A DNA stretch of 64,000 nucleotides from Wurfbainia villosa. Lineage: Eukaryota; Streptophyta; Magnoliopsida; Zingiberales; Zingiberaceae. The translations under genes and the position numbers were made by a program. The DNA is taken from NCBI GenBank assembly GCA_025175895.1, contig CM046005.1:67914325-67978324 (forward strand), in the 5' to 3' direction. Each line of letters starts with the position of its first letter. Position 1 is the first letter of the stretch. This document shows positions 36,518 to 48,195 of this stretch, piece after piece. The notes beneath the pieces were generated by a model. That model saw only the letters and a program-made list of their open reading frames with translations. It made no database searches and was not told the DNA's origin.

Positions 36518-38736
36518 TGTTAGTAATATATGAGAGATGTCCTAAGGCAATCGCCTTATGTATGAACCATTTATATGATAAATGAAGATTCACTATTTGA
36601 GTATACATGGTTTCATGTATTTGATTGGATCTTAAACTCATTTACTGAATGTCCGTGATATGACTCACAGCATTAGAGAATTTGTGATTGGATCACAACT
36701 AGTGAGTATCTCTACATGTGTAATTGTGATGTATCAGAATTATCCCTAGTCGATGAATTGATGGATTTAGACACCATCAATTCTGTCAAGACTAGCACGA
36801 GGTATACTCCTTGGTGTATCCAAGCAGCTGATTCTCACTGGCTGGAGACATTGTGATGTCCGGAGTTAATCATGGATGCTAGTTATGGTAACTAATTCAT
36901 TGGAGTGACCAACCATAAGACTTCATATGGTTCTCTGCATATATAGATATGTCAATGAAGTTCTTACTGTAGCTTAAGTGCGATGTTCCTTTGACTTGCG
37001 GTATTCAAGTCATCTTGATCATGGAGACTTATGCTTTGACATCTTAATCAAGTATCTCTAAGGAGATGTGGACCCGGGATGATTGGGTATATGTCGAAGT
37101 GATCGAAGGTGTTTGAATAGCCTATAAAGGATTCACCACTCCTTGCGAGGAGATGTATACCCATGGCCTCTCGTCGTATTGTTACTAAAGTCTTTGGCCA
37201 AAGTATTACATGTTTAGAGTAAGGTACTCTTCGATACATGTGCAGTAACTAGAATCCGTAGGACGAGGAAATGATACTTGGGCTAGGTGTGACGTAGTCA
37301 GCCTAGTGGGGACTGACACTATAGACCATGTCTGAACCAAGTGGGTATAAGATGAGTGAAGGGAATGGGGCACGATTCATTCGAGGCTTTGAAGGGTTTG
37401 AAATAGTTACGGATCAGCAGTTGATCTTTTGGTTAATTGGGGATCATGATGTACTACTAGGTGCCACTCATGATCATTCTATAATTAATGGTTAATTATA
37501 GGCGGCCAACATAAGCGAGAACCTATTTGGTCACGCACTTGGCGTAATCGAAGGATTTAAAACGAGCTTGAGAATGGGATTCTCAGACCGAGAGAAACTA
37601 TGTTTGGTTGGACCAAACATAAAGCGAGCATGAAATTGTTTCAGTCGCAATGGAAGCGTGGAGGGGTCGTGTCTTATGAAGACATAATGGATGAACCAAA
37701 ATGGTTTGGTTCTAATCCAATGGAGGAGAATAAACCAAAGGGTTTGGTTTATTTTAAACGAATGAACCAAAGTTGGTTCGGTTCGTTTTAACTTAAAATA
37801 AACCATCATGGTTTGGTTTATTTTAACTTATATTAATGGAGCGGGTTAACGGGCCTTATGGTTATGATCCAATAACCATTAAGAGAATTAGTTCTCTATA
37901 AAAGAGGGCTTAAGGGTTTGTTAAGCCCTAATCCAAAACCCTAACCTAAGAGTTGCCGCCCACCTCCCCTTGGAGATTTCGGCGCCAACCCTCCTCCTTG
38001 CCGCCGCCCACCTTGAAGCTCCAACCGGCGACCAGCTGCTGTCGTCTTCTCCCATTGCCGGCGTCGAGCTGCTGCCGGAGGAGCTCCGGTGATCTTCCTT
38101 GGCTCCGGCGACAAGGTGAACAAGTCGCTTTCCTTATTTGGCCGGTGCAAGGTCTCCACCAAAGCTGTCCAGTTTTCTGGACAGCTTGTTTCCCTCTCGT
38201 CGGAGCGTCGTTTGGACGACGTTTAGAACTCCGACAGCGGTAACCTTGCCGGGGATTTGATCTCTGGTAATCCTCTGAGGTGGAGGACGAAGGATTCGTC
38301 AAACGGTTGACGAATACCTCTCCGGAGAAGCGAGTCTTGAGGACTTGTTTTTGGATCCGAATTTGGATTCGGATCGTGATCATCTCTCGATCACATCGTC
38401 TTCAACACGAGGCTAGTAACCCGTATGAAGACGAGGCTTGTGACTTAGTGAAGTCATCCTGAGGATACTCGGCGTGGATACGGATAGAGACGATTCTAGC
38501 GAGGATCGTTCCGGTTGATGCCGTTCCCGCTACACGTGATACGAAAGGTATACGTAGTTAAATTTCTTTTTATTGCAAATTTAAATTTACGATTATATCT
38601 ACACATGTTGTACTATGCATGCGTGTGATGTGTGTGTTATAATAAATATAGATTTATTATTTTTATTTCTTCCGCTGTGCACATGTTTGCGAAACATGTT
38701 CGAACACACACTCGCCGCGGTGCCGGAAACCCAACA
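36518..38736 (+). repeat. ANG-2b 5' LTR (2219 bp)
   Basis: TGTTAGTAATATATGAGAG to AACCCAACA, with an ACCAAA/TTTGGT cluster at about 37600-37825 and TATAAAA at 37897-37903. Open frames in the GC-rich part (37941-38383) run on both strands and recur in the 3' LTR; they are not genes. Confidence 0.93.
37897..37903 (+). promoter_or_regulatory. TATA box of ANG-2b 5' LTR
   Basis: TATAAAA within TTCTCTATAAAAGAGGGC, about 70 bp after the last ACCAAA/TTTGGT inverted repeat. Same placement as in the other ANG-2 LTRs. Confidence 0.7.
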
Positions 38737-38737
38737 G

Positions 38738-38751
38738 TGGTATCAGAGCCC
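38738..38751 (+). other. ANG-2b primer-binding site
   Basis: TGGTATCAGAGCCC, iMet-tRNA type, one base after the LTR end. Confidence 0.92.
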
Positions 38752-40021
38752 AGGTTGTGTTTCGACATAATCGTAAAATTGTTTTGCAATAGTCATAATG
38801 ATATTTCTGGAAATTTTCTACTTTTGGAAAGTTAGAAGTATTTATGGAAATTTTTCAATTTTGGAAAGTCTAGAAGTATTTATGGAAATCTTCCACTTTT
38901 GGAAAGTTGGAAGTATTTATGGAAATTGATATTTTTCCATAAATAAAATATTTGATTAGATTTGGAAATTTATTTCCTAATTTAATCATAATTTGATTTG
39001 GGAAATTAAATCTTAAAATATTTTATTTCCATAAGTAGTTTTGATGATTTAGGAAATTGGTTTCCTAAATTGACTTTCCTTAATCAACTATTTCCACGAA
39101 TAAAATATGTGATTAGATTTGAAAATTTGTTTCCTAATTTAATCATAATTTGATTTGGAGAATCAAATCTTAAACATATTTTATTTCCATAAATAGTTAT
39201 GACATATAAGGAAACATTGTACATGACATAATTGTATGTCACGTAATTGCATTAGATGCATATCATTATGTCATGTGTGTCGTGACATGTAGATGTATGT
39301 CATGTATGTCATGTCATGTAGATAATAGTTATTTGCATGCAAAGAGGATGAGACATAAAAACCCTAACTCAATATTAAAGCCTACACCTCCATTAATATG
39401 GTTAGAACCAGAGTTCCGTTTCTTGTTCGGGTTGTTGGACTCTCTCCAAGCCCGGCTCGAACCCGAACATGTTCAAACCATGGAATAGTTTAATACTAAT
39501 ATGGTAAGAGTCAGAGGTCAATCGTTAGCTTTGGTTGTTGGACTCTCTCCAAGCCGGGCTAATTGGTTGAATGCACTTTAACCATATTAAAACTATTTCT
39601 CAATTAATGGGTTGGCTTTAACCTAGAGCATCGGCTTGTTGGACTCTCTCCAAGGTCGATGTAAAGGGAGGTGAAGTTGGGTGCTATGCATATGATGCAT
39701 ACTTGTTAATGTGTTAACAACCCGATGTATGTGTGAACATTCAATTAGTTGATAGCACATTGTGATAGTTGCATATATGTGATATGCAATCGGTATATTT
39801 GATACCTACCATCGTAGTTATGAATGGCTTGTTGGACTCTCTCCAAGGTTGTTCATATCTATGATGGATATCAGCCCATTCGGAGATAGACCTACGATCT
39901 CCCGAAGTGATTTTGAGGTTTTTGAAATTCGAAAAATGAATGGGATTTATAAATGTATATTGATGCATTTTAAAATCATTTTCTCATATATGCTCGTTTT
40001 GTATTTCTAAAATTGATCATG
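38752..40021 (+). other. ANG-2b leader with four repeated hairpins
   Basis: Same organisation as the ANG-2a leader. An AT-rich segment with GGAAA/TTTCC hairpins lies at about 38800-39200. TTGTTGGACTCTCTCCAAG lies at 39432-39450, 39535-39553, 39636-39654 and 39829-39847. All four copies are exact here. No gene is supported. Confidence 0.78.
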
Positions 40022-43000
40022 ATGTCTTTGAATTTGTGTTCTATTTTGGATTCGAATAAATTGACTGGGCCGAACTTTTTGGAGTGGCTTAGAAACTTGA
40101 GAATTATTCTCAAGGTGAAAAGCTTGTGTATGTCCTCGAAGTGCCTCTTCCCGCCTATCCTAGTGACGATGCAACTCCGGACCAATTGTTGGTCTATCAG
40201 AAACATGTGACTGATTCTGAACTGACAAGTTGCATCATGCTAGCCACAATGGAACCCAAGCTACGAAAGCAGCATGAGCATATGGATGCTCATATCATAG
40301 TCCTTCATCTTTATAAGTTGTTTGATAAGCAAGTGAGATTCGAAAGGTTCGAAGTCTCCAAGCTCCTCTTCACCTCTGAGATGCAAGAAGGTTCATCTGT
40401 GGTACTACTCAACATGCTGAAGACTGTGGAGCCTTCTGAGAAGCATGAGCAGGGGACGGTGTTGTTAGTTGATTCCTCGAAGAAAGGTTCTAAGAGGGAG
40501 TCAAAGGAACAACAGAAGGGGAAGAAGAAAAAGGCTAAAAAGGCAAAACCAGCTCAAAAGGGCACTTGCCATCATTATGGCAAGTAGGGCCATTGGCGAA
40601 GAAATTGCAAGATTTATCTTGAGTCTGTGAAGAAGAATAAGGCATAAGATGCTCCATCTTTTTCATATATCTTCGTTATTGATTGTCATTCTATTTCCTC
40701 AGACACTTGGGTATTAGATACTGGGTGTGGCTCACATATATGTAATGACATACATGGGCTAAGGAATAGAAGAAGACTCGTCAAGGGAGAGTCAAATTTA
40801 CGTGTTGGGAATGGAGCAAAGATTGCTGCACTCGCCATCGGAACGTATTTGTTGAAACTCTCTGCAGGACTTGTCTTAGAACTGGACAATTGCTTTTATG
40901 TTCCTTCGTTGATAAAGAACATCATTTCTATTTCTTGTTTAAATAGAAATGGGTATCATTTGACTTTTAGTAACAATTGTTGTTACATAACTTTGAATGG
41001 AGTTCTTTATGGGACTGGAACTTTAAGCAATGGTGTTTATACGTTGGACGTATCCAGTGATATTTTCAATATCGAAGCGAGCAACAAGCATGCTCGAAAG
41101 GATAGTCAATTAGACTCCTACATGTGGCACTGTCGTCTTGGCCATGTAAGCAAGAAACGCATGTCCGAATTACACCGATGTGGAATTCTGGAATTGTTTG
41201 AATTGGATTCATACGATACATGCGAATCATGCTTAAAAGGCAAGATGACTAAGTTACCTTTTACTGGAAAAGGTGAATGAGTGGGAGAGTTACTAGGTCT
41301 AATACATACTGATGTATGTGGACCTATGTCAACTCAAGCATTAGGAGGCTATAGCTACTTCATTACCTTCATCGATGATCACTCATGGTTTGGGTATGTG
41401 TTCTTGATGAAACACAAGTTTGAAGCCTTTGAAAGGTTCAAAGAATTCAGAAATGAAGTAGAGAAACAACATGACAAGAGTATTAAAATACTTCGATCAG
41501 ATCGAGGTGGTGAATACTTAAGTCAAGAGTTTCTTGATTATCTAAGAGACAATGACATATTGTCTCAATGGACTCCGCCATATACACCACAGCATAATGG
41601 TGTATCTAAGAGGCGTAACCGGACCTTGTTGGACATGGTCAGGTCAATGATGAATCATGTGAATCTTCCCAAGTCCTTTTGGGGCTATGCACTTCAGACA
41701 GCTTTTTACTTGTTAAACAGAATGCCAACCAAGGTAGTCTCTACTACTCCATATGAGATATGGAATGGTAAGAAACCTCATGTATCTTACTTGAAGATAT
41801 GGGGTTATCCTGCTTATGTGAAGTGGACTGTATCAGACAAATTGGATGCTAAGTCTGATAAATGTCTATTTATTGGATACCCTAAGGAAACAAGGGGTTA
41901 CCAATTCTATCATCGTGTGGAACAAAAGGTGTTTGTTTCAAGGCATGCTATGTTTCTAGAGAAAGAGTTTCTCTTGCAAGAAAACAGTGGGAGTGTCGTC
42001 GAGCTTGAGGAGGCTCGAGAGACTCAAATAGACATTGATGAGATACCTGGTGAAGCACAACAGCCGACAACTCATAGTGATGAGCAATCGACTGGACCTA
42101 TTGTAACACCACATCTTCGTAGATCTGGTAGAACATGCAACATTCCTGAGAGATATGGATTTCTCATAAGTGAATCGAACAACGTGTTACTCAGTGATGA
42201 TGAGGAGCCTACCAGTTATGAAGAAGTGCTGACAAGTTCAGAAAGGGATAAGTGGCTTGAAGCCATGATGTCGGAAATGGATTCCATGTATGAAAACCAA
42301 GTTTGGAACTTGGTTGACCCACCTGAAGGCATCAAGCCTATAGGGTGCAAGTGGGTTTTCAAGAAGAAAACCGACATGGATGGTAATGTGATTACCTATA
42401 AAGCTAGATTAGTGGTGAAAGGATATCGTCAAAAACAAGGTGTTGATTATGACGAAACCTATTCGCCTGTAGCTATGCTTAAATCCATTCGGATGCTCCT
42501 GGCCATAGCGGCTTATTATGATTATGAGATATGGCAGATGGATGTGAAAACAGCTTTTCTTAATGAAAACCTGCTCGAGGACGTGTATATGATACAGCCT
42601 GAGGGTTTCACATCGGTTGATAAAACCAAGGTATGCAAATTGCGACAGTCCATTTATGGATTAAAGCAAGCATCCAGGAGATGGAATATCTGTTTTCATG
42701 AGACAATCAAAAAGTTTGATTTCTCACAAAATCTAGACGAACCTTGTGTGTACAAGAAGGTTAGTGGGAGTGCAGTCGTGTTTCTAGTATTATATGTCGA
42801 TGATATATTACTTATAGGAAATGATGTTTTAATCTTACAATCAGTTAAGGTTTGGTTATCCAAGACATTCTCCATGAAAGACGTGGGAGAAGCAACCTAC
42901 ATCCTCGGGATTAAGATCTATAGAGATAGATCGAAACGGTTGCTTGGTCTTTTGCAGTCTACATATATAGACCGAGTGCTAAAGAGGTTTAGCATGTCGG

Positions 43001-43758
43001 AATCCAAGAAAGGTTTCCTACCCATCAGGCATGGGGTACACCTTTCGAAGTCTATGTGTCCGCGCACAGAAGACGAGAGGATTTGCATGAGTAAGATTCC
43101 CTATGCATCCGCAATAGGATCTATCATGTATGTTATGTTATGTACGAGGCCCGATGTATCGTATGCTCTGAGTGTCACGAGCAGATACCAGTCTGATCCA
43201 GGAATGGATCATTGGGTGGCTGTTAAGACGATCCTTAAGTACTTAAGAAGAACTAAGGATGTGTTCCTAATATATGGAGAAGGGGACATGGTGATACGCG
43301 GGTATACGGATGCCAGCTTCTAGACAGACAAGGATGATTCCAGGTCTCAATCAGGATACGTGTTCACGAATGGGCGCGCGATGAGTTGGAAAAGTTCCAA
43401 ACAAGACACAGCATGAGCGGATTCTACCACGAGTCGAGAATACATTGCGGCGGTTTGGATCAAGAAGTTCATTTATGAACTTGGTGTGATTCCAGCCATT
43501 GTTGAAGCAATACCGGTCTACTGCGACAACAATGGAGCAATTGCACATGCGAAAGAGTCAAGGTCTCATCAATGATCCAAACATGTGCTTCGCCGCTATC
43601 ATCTTATCAGAGAGATCATCAGTAGGAAAGAAATACAAATCGAGAAAATCCCCACTGAAAGGAACTTAGCGGATCCTTTGACTAAGGCATTACCTCAAAG
43701 TAAGTTTGAGGGTCATGTTACAGCTTATGGTATTGGATACCGTAGCGATTGGCATTAG
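40022..43758 (+). pseudogene. ANG-2b gag-pol polyprotein, near-complete but interrupted
   Basis: Gag starts at ATG 40022 (MSLNLCSILDSNKLTGPN). A one-base loss near 40110 shifts it to the frame used by the rest. In-frame stops follow: TAG 40585-40587 inside the zinc knuckle, TAA 40645-40647, TGA 41278-41280 and TAG 43321-43323. Gag lacks the same ~53 residues as ANG-2a, and the knuckle reads CHHYGK-stop. Protease DTG is at 40717. GAG-preIN and HHCC lie at about 41118-41240 (WHCRLGH, CESCLKGK). Integrase, RT with LYVDD intact at 42793-42804, and RNase H follow. The end is a NLADPLTKALPQSKF-type tail and TAG at 43756-43758. The stretch 41281-43323 is one open frame of 680 codons. RNase H has a small deletion near 43420-43450. 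Confidence 0.9.
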
Positions 43759-43760
43759 GC

Positions 43761-43772
43761 CAAGTGGGAGTC
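43761..43772 (+). other. ANG-2b polypurine tract
   Basis: CAAGTGGGAGTC directly precedes the 3' LTR; ANG-2a has the mutated form AAGTGAGTC. Confidence 0.8.
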
Positions 43773-46001
43773 TGTTAGTAATATATGAGAGATGTCCTAA
43801 GGCAATCGCCTTATGTATGAACCATTTATATGATAAATGAAGATTCACTATTTGAGTATACATGGTTTCATGTATTTGATTGGATCTTAAACTCATTTAC
43901 TGAATGTCTGTGATACGACTCATAGCATGAGAGAATTTGTGATTGGATCACAACTAGTGAGTATCTCTACAGGTGTAATTGTGATGTATCGGAATTATCC
44001 CTAGTCGATGAATTGATGGATTTGGACACCATCAATTTTGTCGAGACTAGCACGAGGTATACTCCTTGGTGTATCCAAGAAGCTGATTCTCACTGGCTGG
44101 AGACATTGTGATGTCCGGAGTTAATCGTGGATGCTAGTTATGGTAACTAGTTCATTGGAGTGACCAGCCGTAAGACTTCATATGGTTCTCTGCATATATA
44201 GATATGTCAATGAAGTTCTTCTTGTAGCTTAAGTGCGATGTTCCTTTGACTTGCGGTATTCAAGTCATCTTGATCATGGAGACTTATGCTTTGACATCTT
44301 AAGCAAGCATCTCTGAGGAGATGTGGACCCGGGATGATTGGGTATAAGTCGAAGTGATCGAAGGTGTTTGAATAGCCTATAAAGGATTCACCACTCCTTG
44401 CGAGGAGATGTATACCCATGGCCTCTCGTCAGATTGTTACTAAAGTCTTTGGCCAAAGCATTACATGTTTAGAGTAAGGTACTCTTCGATACATATGCAG
44501 TAACTAGAATCCGTAGGACGAGGAAATGATACTTGGGTTAGGTGTGATGTAGTCAGCCTAGTGGGGACTGACACTATAGACCATGTCCTGAACCAAGTGG
44601 GTATAAGATGAGTGAAGGGAATGGGGCACGATTCATTCGAGCTGCTGAAGGGTTTCAGAAATAGTTCTGGATCAACCGTTGATCTTTTCGGTTAATTGGG
44701 GATCATGATGTACTACTAGGTGCCACTCATGATCGTTCTATAATTAATGGTTAATTATAGACGGCCAACATAAACCGAGAACATATTTGGTCACACGCAC
44801 AACGAACGTAATCCGAAGGATTTAAAACGAGCTTGAGAATGGGATTCTCAGACCGAGAGAAACTAGGTTTGGTTGAACCAAATAAGATGCGAGCATGAAA
44901 TTGTTTTAGTCGCAAAGGAAGCGTGGATGGGCCGTGTCTTATGAAGACATAATGGATGAACCAAAATGGTTTGGTTCTAATCCAATGGAGGAGAATAAAT
45001 CAAAGGGTTTGGTTTATTTTAAACGAATGAACCAAAGTTGGTTCGGTTCGTTTTAACTTAAAATAAACCATCATGGTTTGGTTTATTTTAACTTATATTA
45101 ATGGAGCGGGTTAACGGGCCTTATGGATATGATCTAATAACCATTAAGAGAATTAGTTCTCTATAAAAGAGGGCTTAAGGGTTTGTTAAGCCCTAATCCA
45201 AAACCCTAACCTAAGAGTTGCCGCCCACCTCCCCTTGGAGATTTCGGCGCCAACCCTCCTCCTTGCCGCCGCCCACCTTAAAGCTCCAACCGGCAACCAG
45301 CTGCTGCCTTCTTCTCCCATTGCCGGCGTTGAGCTGCTGCCGGAGGAGCTCCGGTGATCTTCCTTGGATCCGGCGACAAGGTGAGCAAGTCGCTTTCCTT
45401 ATTTGACCGGCACAAGGTCTCCACCAAAGCTGTCCAGTTTTCTGGACAGCTTGTTTCCCTCTCGTCGGAGCATCGTTTGGACGACGTTTAGAGCTCCGAC
45501 AGCGGTAGCCTTGTCGGGGATTTGATCTCCGATAATCCTCTGAGGTGGAGGATGAAGGATTCGTCAAACGGTTGACGAATACCTCTCCGGAGAAGCGAGT
45601 CTTGAGGACTTGTTTTTGGATCCGAATTTGGATTCGGATCGTGATCATCTCTCGATCACATCGTCTTCAACACGAGGCTAGTAACCCGTATGAAGACGAG
45701 GCTCGTGACTTAGCGAAGTCATCCCGAGGATACTCAGCGTGGATACGGATAGAGACGATTCTAGCGATGATCGTTCCGGTTGATGTCGTTCCCGCTACAC
45801 GTGATACGAAAGGTATACGTAGTTAAATTTCTTTTTATTGCAAATTTAAATTTACGGTTATGTCTACACATGTTGTACTATGCATGCGTGTGATGTGTGT
45901 GTTGTAATAAATGTAGATTTATTATTTTTATTTCTTCCACTGTGCACATATTTGCGAAACATGTTCGAACACACACTCGCCGCGGTGCCGGAAACCCAAC
46001 A
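43773..46001 (+). repeat. ANG-2b 3' LTR (2229 bp)
   Basis: Near-identical to the 5' LTR over its length, TGTTAG to CCCAACA, followed at once by the TSD TCTTT. The close match of the two LTRs indicates a fairly recent insertion. Confidence 0.93.
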
Positions 46002-46006
46002 TCTTT

Positions 46007-46857
46007 TTAGTCTTCTTCTCCCCCTTTGGGAATTAATTTCGATAGTGTCCTGGTTGTCGGCATTTGAGGAAAATGACAAGCTCATTGCTCTTCTTGGTGG
46101 GGACATCGGCATCCTTGACTTTTTCATTGACTTTTGGTGCCGGAGGAGCTTTCTTAATCTTCTTTGGGCACTTGCTCTTGTAATGTCATGCTTCTCTACA
46201 CTCAAAATAAATTATATGATTTTTATTTAAACCTAAATTGCTTGAGTTACCTAGGTCAATGGTGGCCGGATTTTGAGCTTCTTCATCTTGACCGAATGCT
46301 GAAGGCTCTTCTTCTTGCTCCGGCATGGAGGATGATCTCTCCTCCCCCTCAATCCTAGAGGTGGAGGCTTCTTCCAATTTTGCCTCCTCTTCCACCGATC
46401 CGGAAGTTGACTTCTCTTCAACCTCTGAATCCTCACTTTCTTGTGAGGATGATGAGTTTGCTTCTTTGGTCTCCTCTAATTGAGCCGATGAGCACTCTTG
46501 TTCTTTGGGCTCCTCATGGAGTCTTGCCACTTGGCTCCATAGCTCTTTGGTATCCATGTGTTCACCTAAGCTACATAATATGACATTAGGAAGCAAATCA
46601 ATAATAAATTTTGCTACCTTCTTATTTTTCTCGAATCTTTGGAGTTGTTCATCACTCCATCTCTTCATCTTGAGGAATCCTCCCTTGGGTTCTCTTGGGT
46701 ATTGGAATCCTTCTATTAGGATGGACCACTCCTCAAAGTCCCTCATCATCAAGAAATCTTCAATTCTTGTCTTCCATTGCCTAAATACTTCTTGTCCATA
46801 GAAGGCATATGGAATTGGGGTGTTGATGTCCCAACCCAAATTCTCTTGAATTTCCAT
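46007..46857 (-). pseudogene. SIR-c gag, N-terminal part
   Basis: From ATG 46857 (MEIQENLGWDINTPIPYAF) on the minus strand, about 60 nt after the PBS. An N-terminal copia gag domain is followed by a long Ser/Glu-rich linker. The first zinc knuckle is broken by a frameshift near 46190 (CFECRE becomes YFECREA then stop). A second, degenerate knuckle (CRQPGHYRNQF, last Cys lost) follows in another frame. The gene is cut at the ANG-2b insertion and continues at 36512. Confidence 0.83.
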
Positions 46858-46917
46858 CTTGTTCCTCTTCACCCTCTAGCATCTTGGCTCCGGGTTATTA
46901 ATTCGTAGAAGAGCCCC

Positions 46918-46933
46918 GGGCTCTGATACAAAA
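46918..46933 (-). other. SIR-c primer-binding site
   Basis: The reverse complement of GGGCTCTGATACAAAA is an iMet-type site with one mismatch (CAAA for CCAC), next to the LTR end at 46934. Confidence 0.78.
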
Positions 46934-48195
46934 TGTAGAGGATTCGATGACCGCTAGAGGGGGGTGAATAGCATTTTCGCTGCTCGATGGACTTCGTTCC
47001 GTGTTCGTCTACAAATCTCGTTAGCGCAGCGAAATATGTATAATAGCAATAACAAAAACTAAGACAAACACAAGTACGCAAGGATGTAATGTGGTTCAGA
47101 ACCGAAAGGTTCCTACTCCATGGATTGAGCTCTAAAGAGCTCTAGCGATACCACAAACACCACTAAACAATAAACTCCTTCTCGACAACACGTCGGAGGC
47201 GGAGAAACCTCTTACAAGTGATTACAAAAGCAATACATGAAAATACAAGCAAAATACAAAGAAATGTAAAGAGCACTTTATAATCTAGGATTTTTTAGCG
47301 CTTGCTTGTTGGTTGCTTGGATGAGCTTGAAGGACCCTGAAATGCACCTGCAATTCGCCTTCAAATCACCTCACCAAAGCTCCCAAAGAACCAATGCTAA
47401 AATCCTCCTCGAGCTCCTCTTTTTAACTTGCGTCGGGCTGGATTTCCGCCTAGCAGTCGACTGCCATAAGGCCCCAGTCGACTGCCAACACTGTTGTCGT
47501 GAGACAACGATTCGATCCACGTTGGAAAAATTCCAACGGATCTCTTCTTGGCAATGATCGATGACAACACCGCGGCCGATCGCGTGCCCGTAGCCGATCG
47601 GCCTACCGAACGGCGTTCTATGGTCGTGGCCGAAAAACCCCGTCCAGCAGTCGACTGCCATCAGTCGACTGATCCAATGATCAGTCGACTGCCAAGGCAT
47701 TTTCATCCCTTAACCGGCAATTGAACTCTAGTCGACTAACGACAGTCGAACCGGCCATATTGTCAGTCGACTGCCAACCTCAAATATGAGGTTTTAACCC
47801 AAGTATGGTGCCCCCATACTTGCTAGACCACCCTTAGCCTAGACCTAAGCCTTCTAGACACCTCCATCAGCCTCGCACCTATCGAATCCCTCTAAGTCAT
47901 CCATGACTTGTTCATCCATACGCTAGCCTTTAGGTGCTTCCATCGGCTATGTCATGCTAATGGTGTCTACACCGTCAAGGCACATTGGACTTACACTGCC
48001 AAGACTCCGCTTGGACTTTATGCCGCCAACCATTGGACTTATGCTGCCAAGACTCCCTCTTGGACTTTACCCCGCCAATATCAAACCCCTTGGACTTCTC
48101 AAATGTCAAGACTCAAGCTTGGACTTTCCCTTGCCAATCCATGTTGGACTTTCCATGCCAAGACCCATGCTTGGACTTTTCCTTGCCAAGACCCA
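46934..48195 (-). repeat. SIR-c 5' LTR, piece 1
   Basis: TGTAGAGGATTCGATGACCG on the plus strand. CAGTCGACTG palindromes are clear at 47455-47775. TTGGACTT/GCCAAGAC repeats lie at 47985-48195. SIR-E interrupts it; ACCCA is duplicated at 48191-48195 and 56398-56402. Confidence 0.88.

Larger units (their letters stand above)
36518..46001 (+). mobile_element. ANG-2b : full-length Angela-like Ty1/copia element
   Basis: 9484 bp, 5' LTR 36518-38736, PBS, leader, gag-pol, PPT, 3' LTR 43773-46001. The perfect TSD TCTTT (36513-36517, 46002-46006) lies inside the SIR-c gag. It is the better preserved ANG-2 copy. One 680-codon open frame covers integrase, RT and most of RNase H. It shares the gag deletion and Cys-to-Tyr knuckle change with ANG-2a, so these predate both insertions. 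Confidence 0.93.

Noticed and set aside
37941..38383. 145-codon minus-strand frame, repeated at 45211-45648
   Set aside because: The repetition is simply the two LTRs of ANG-2b. The sequence is GC-rich LTR and the frame is broken in ANG-2a LTRs.
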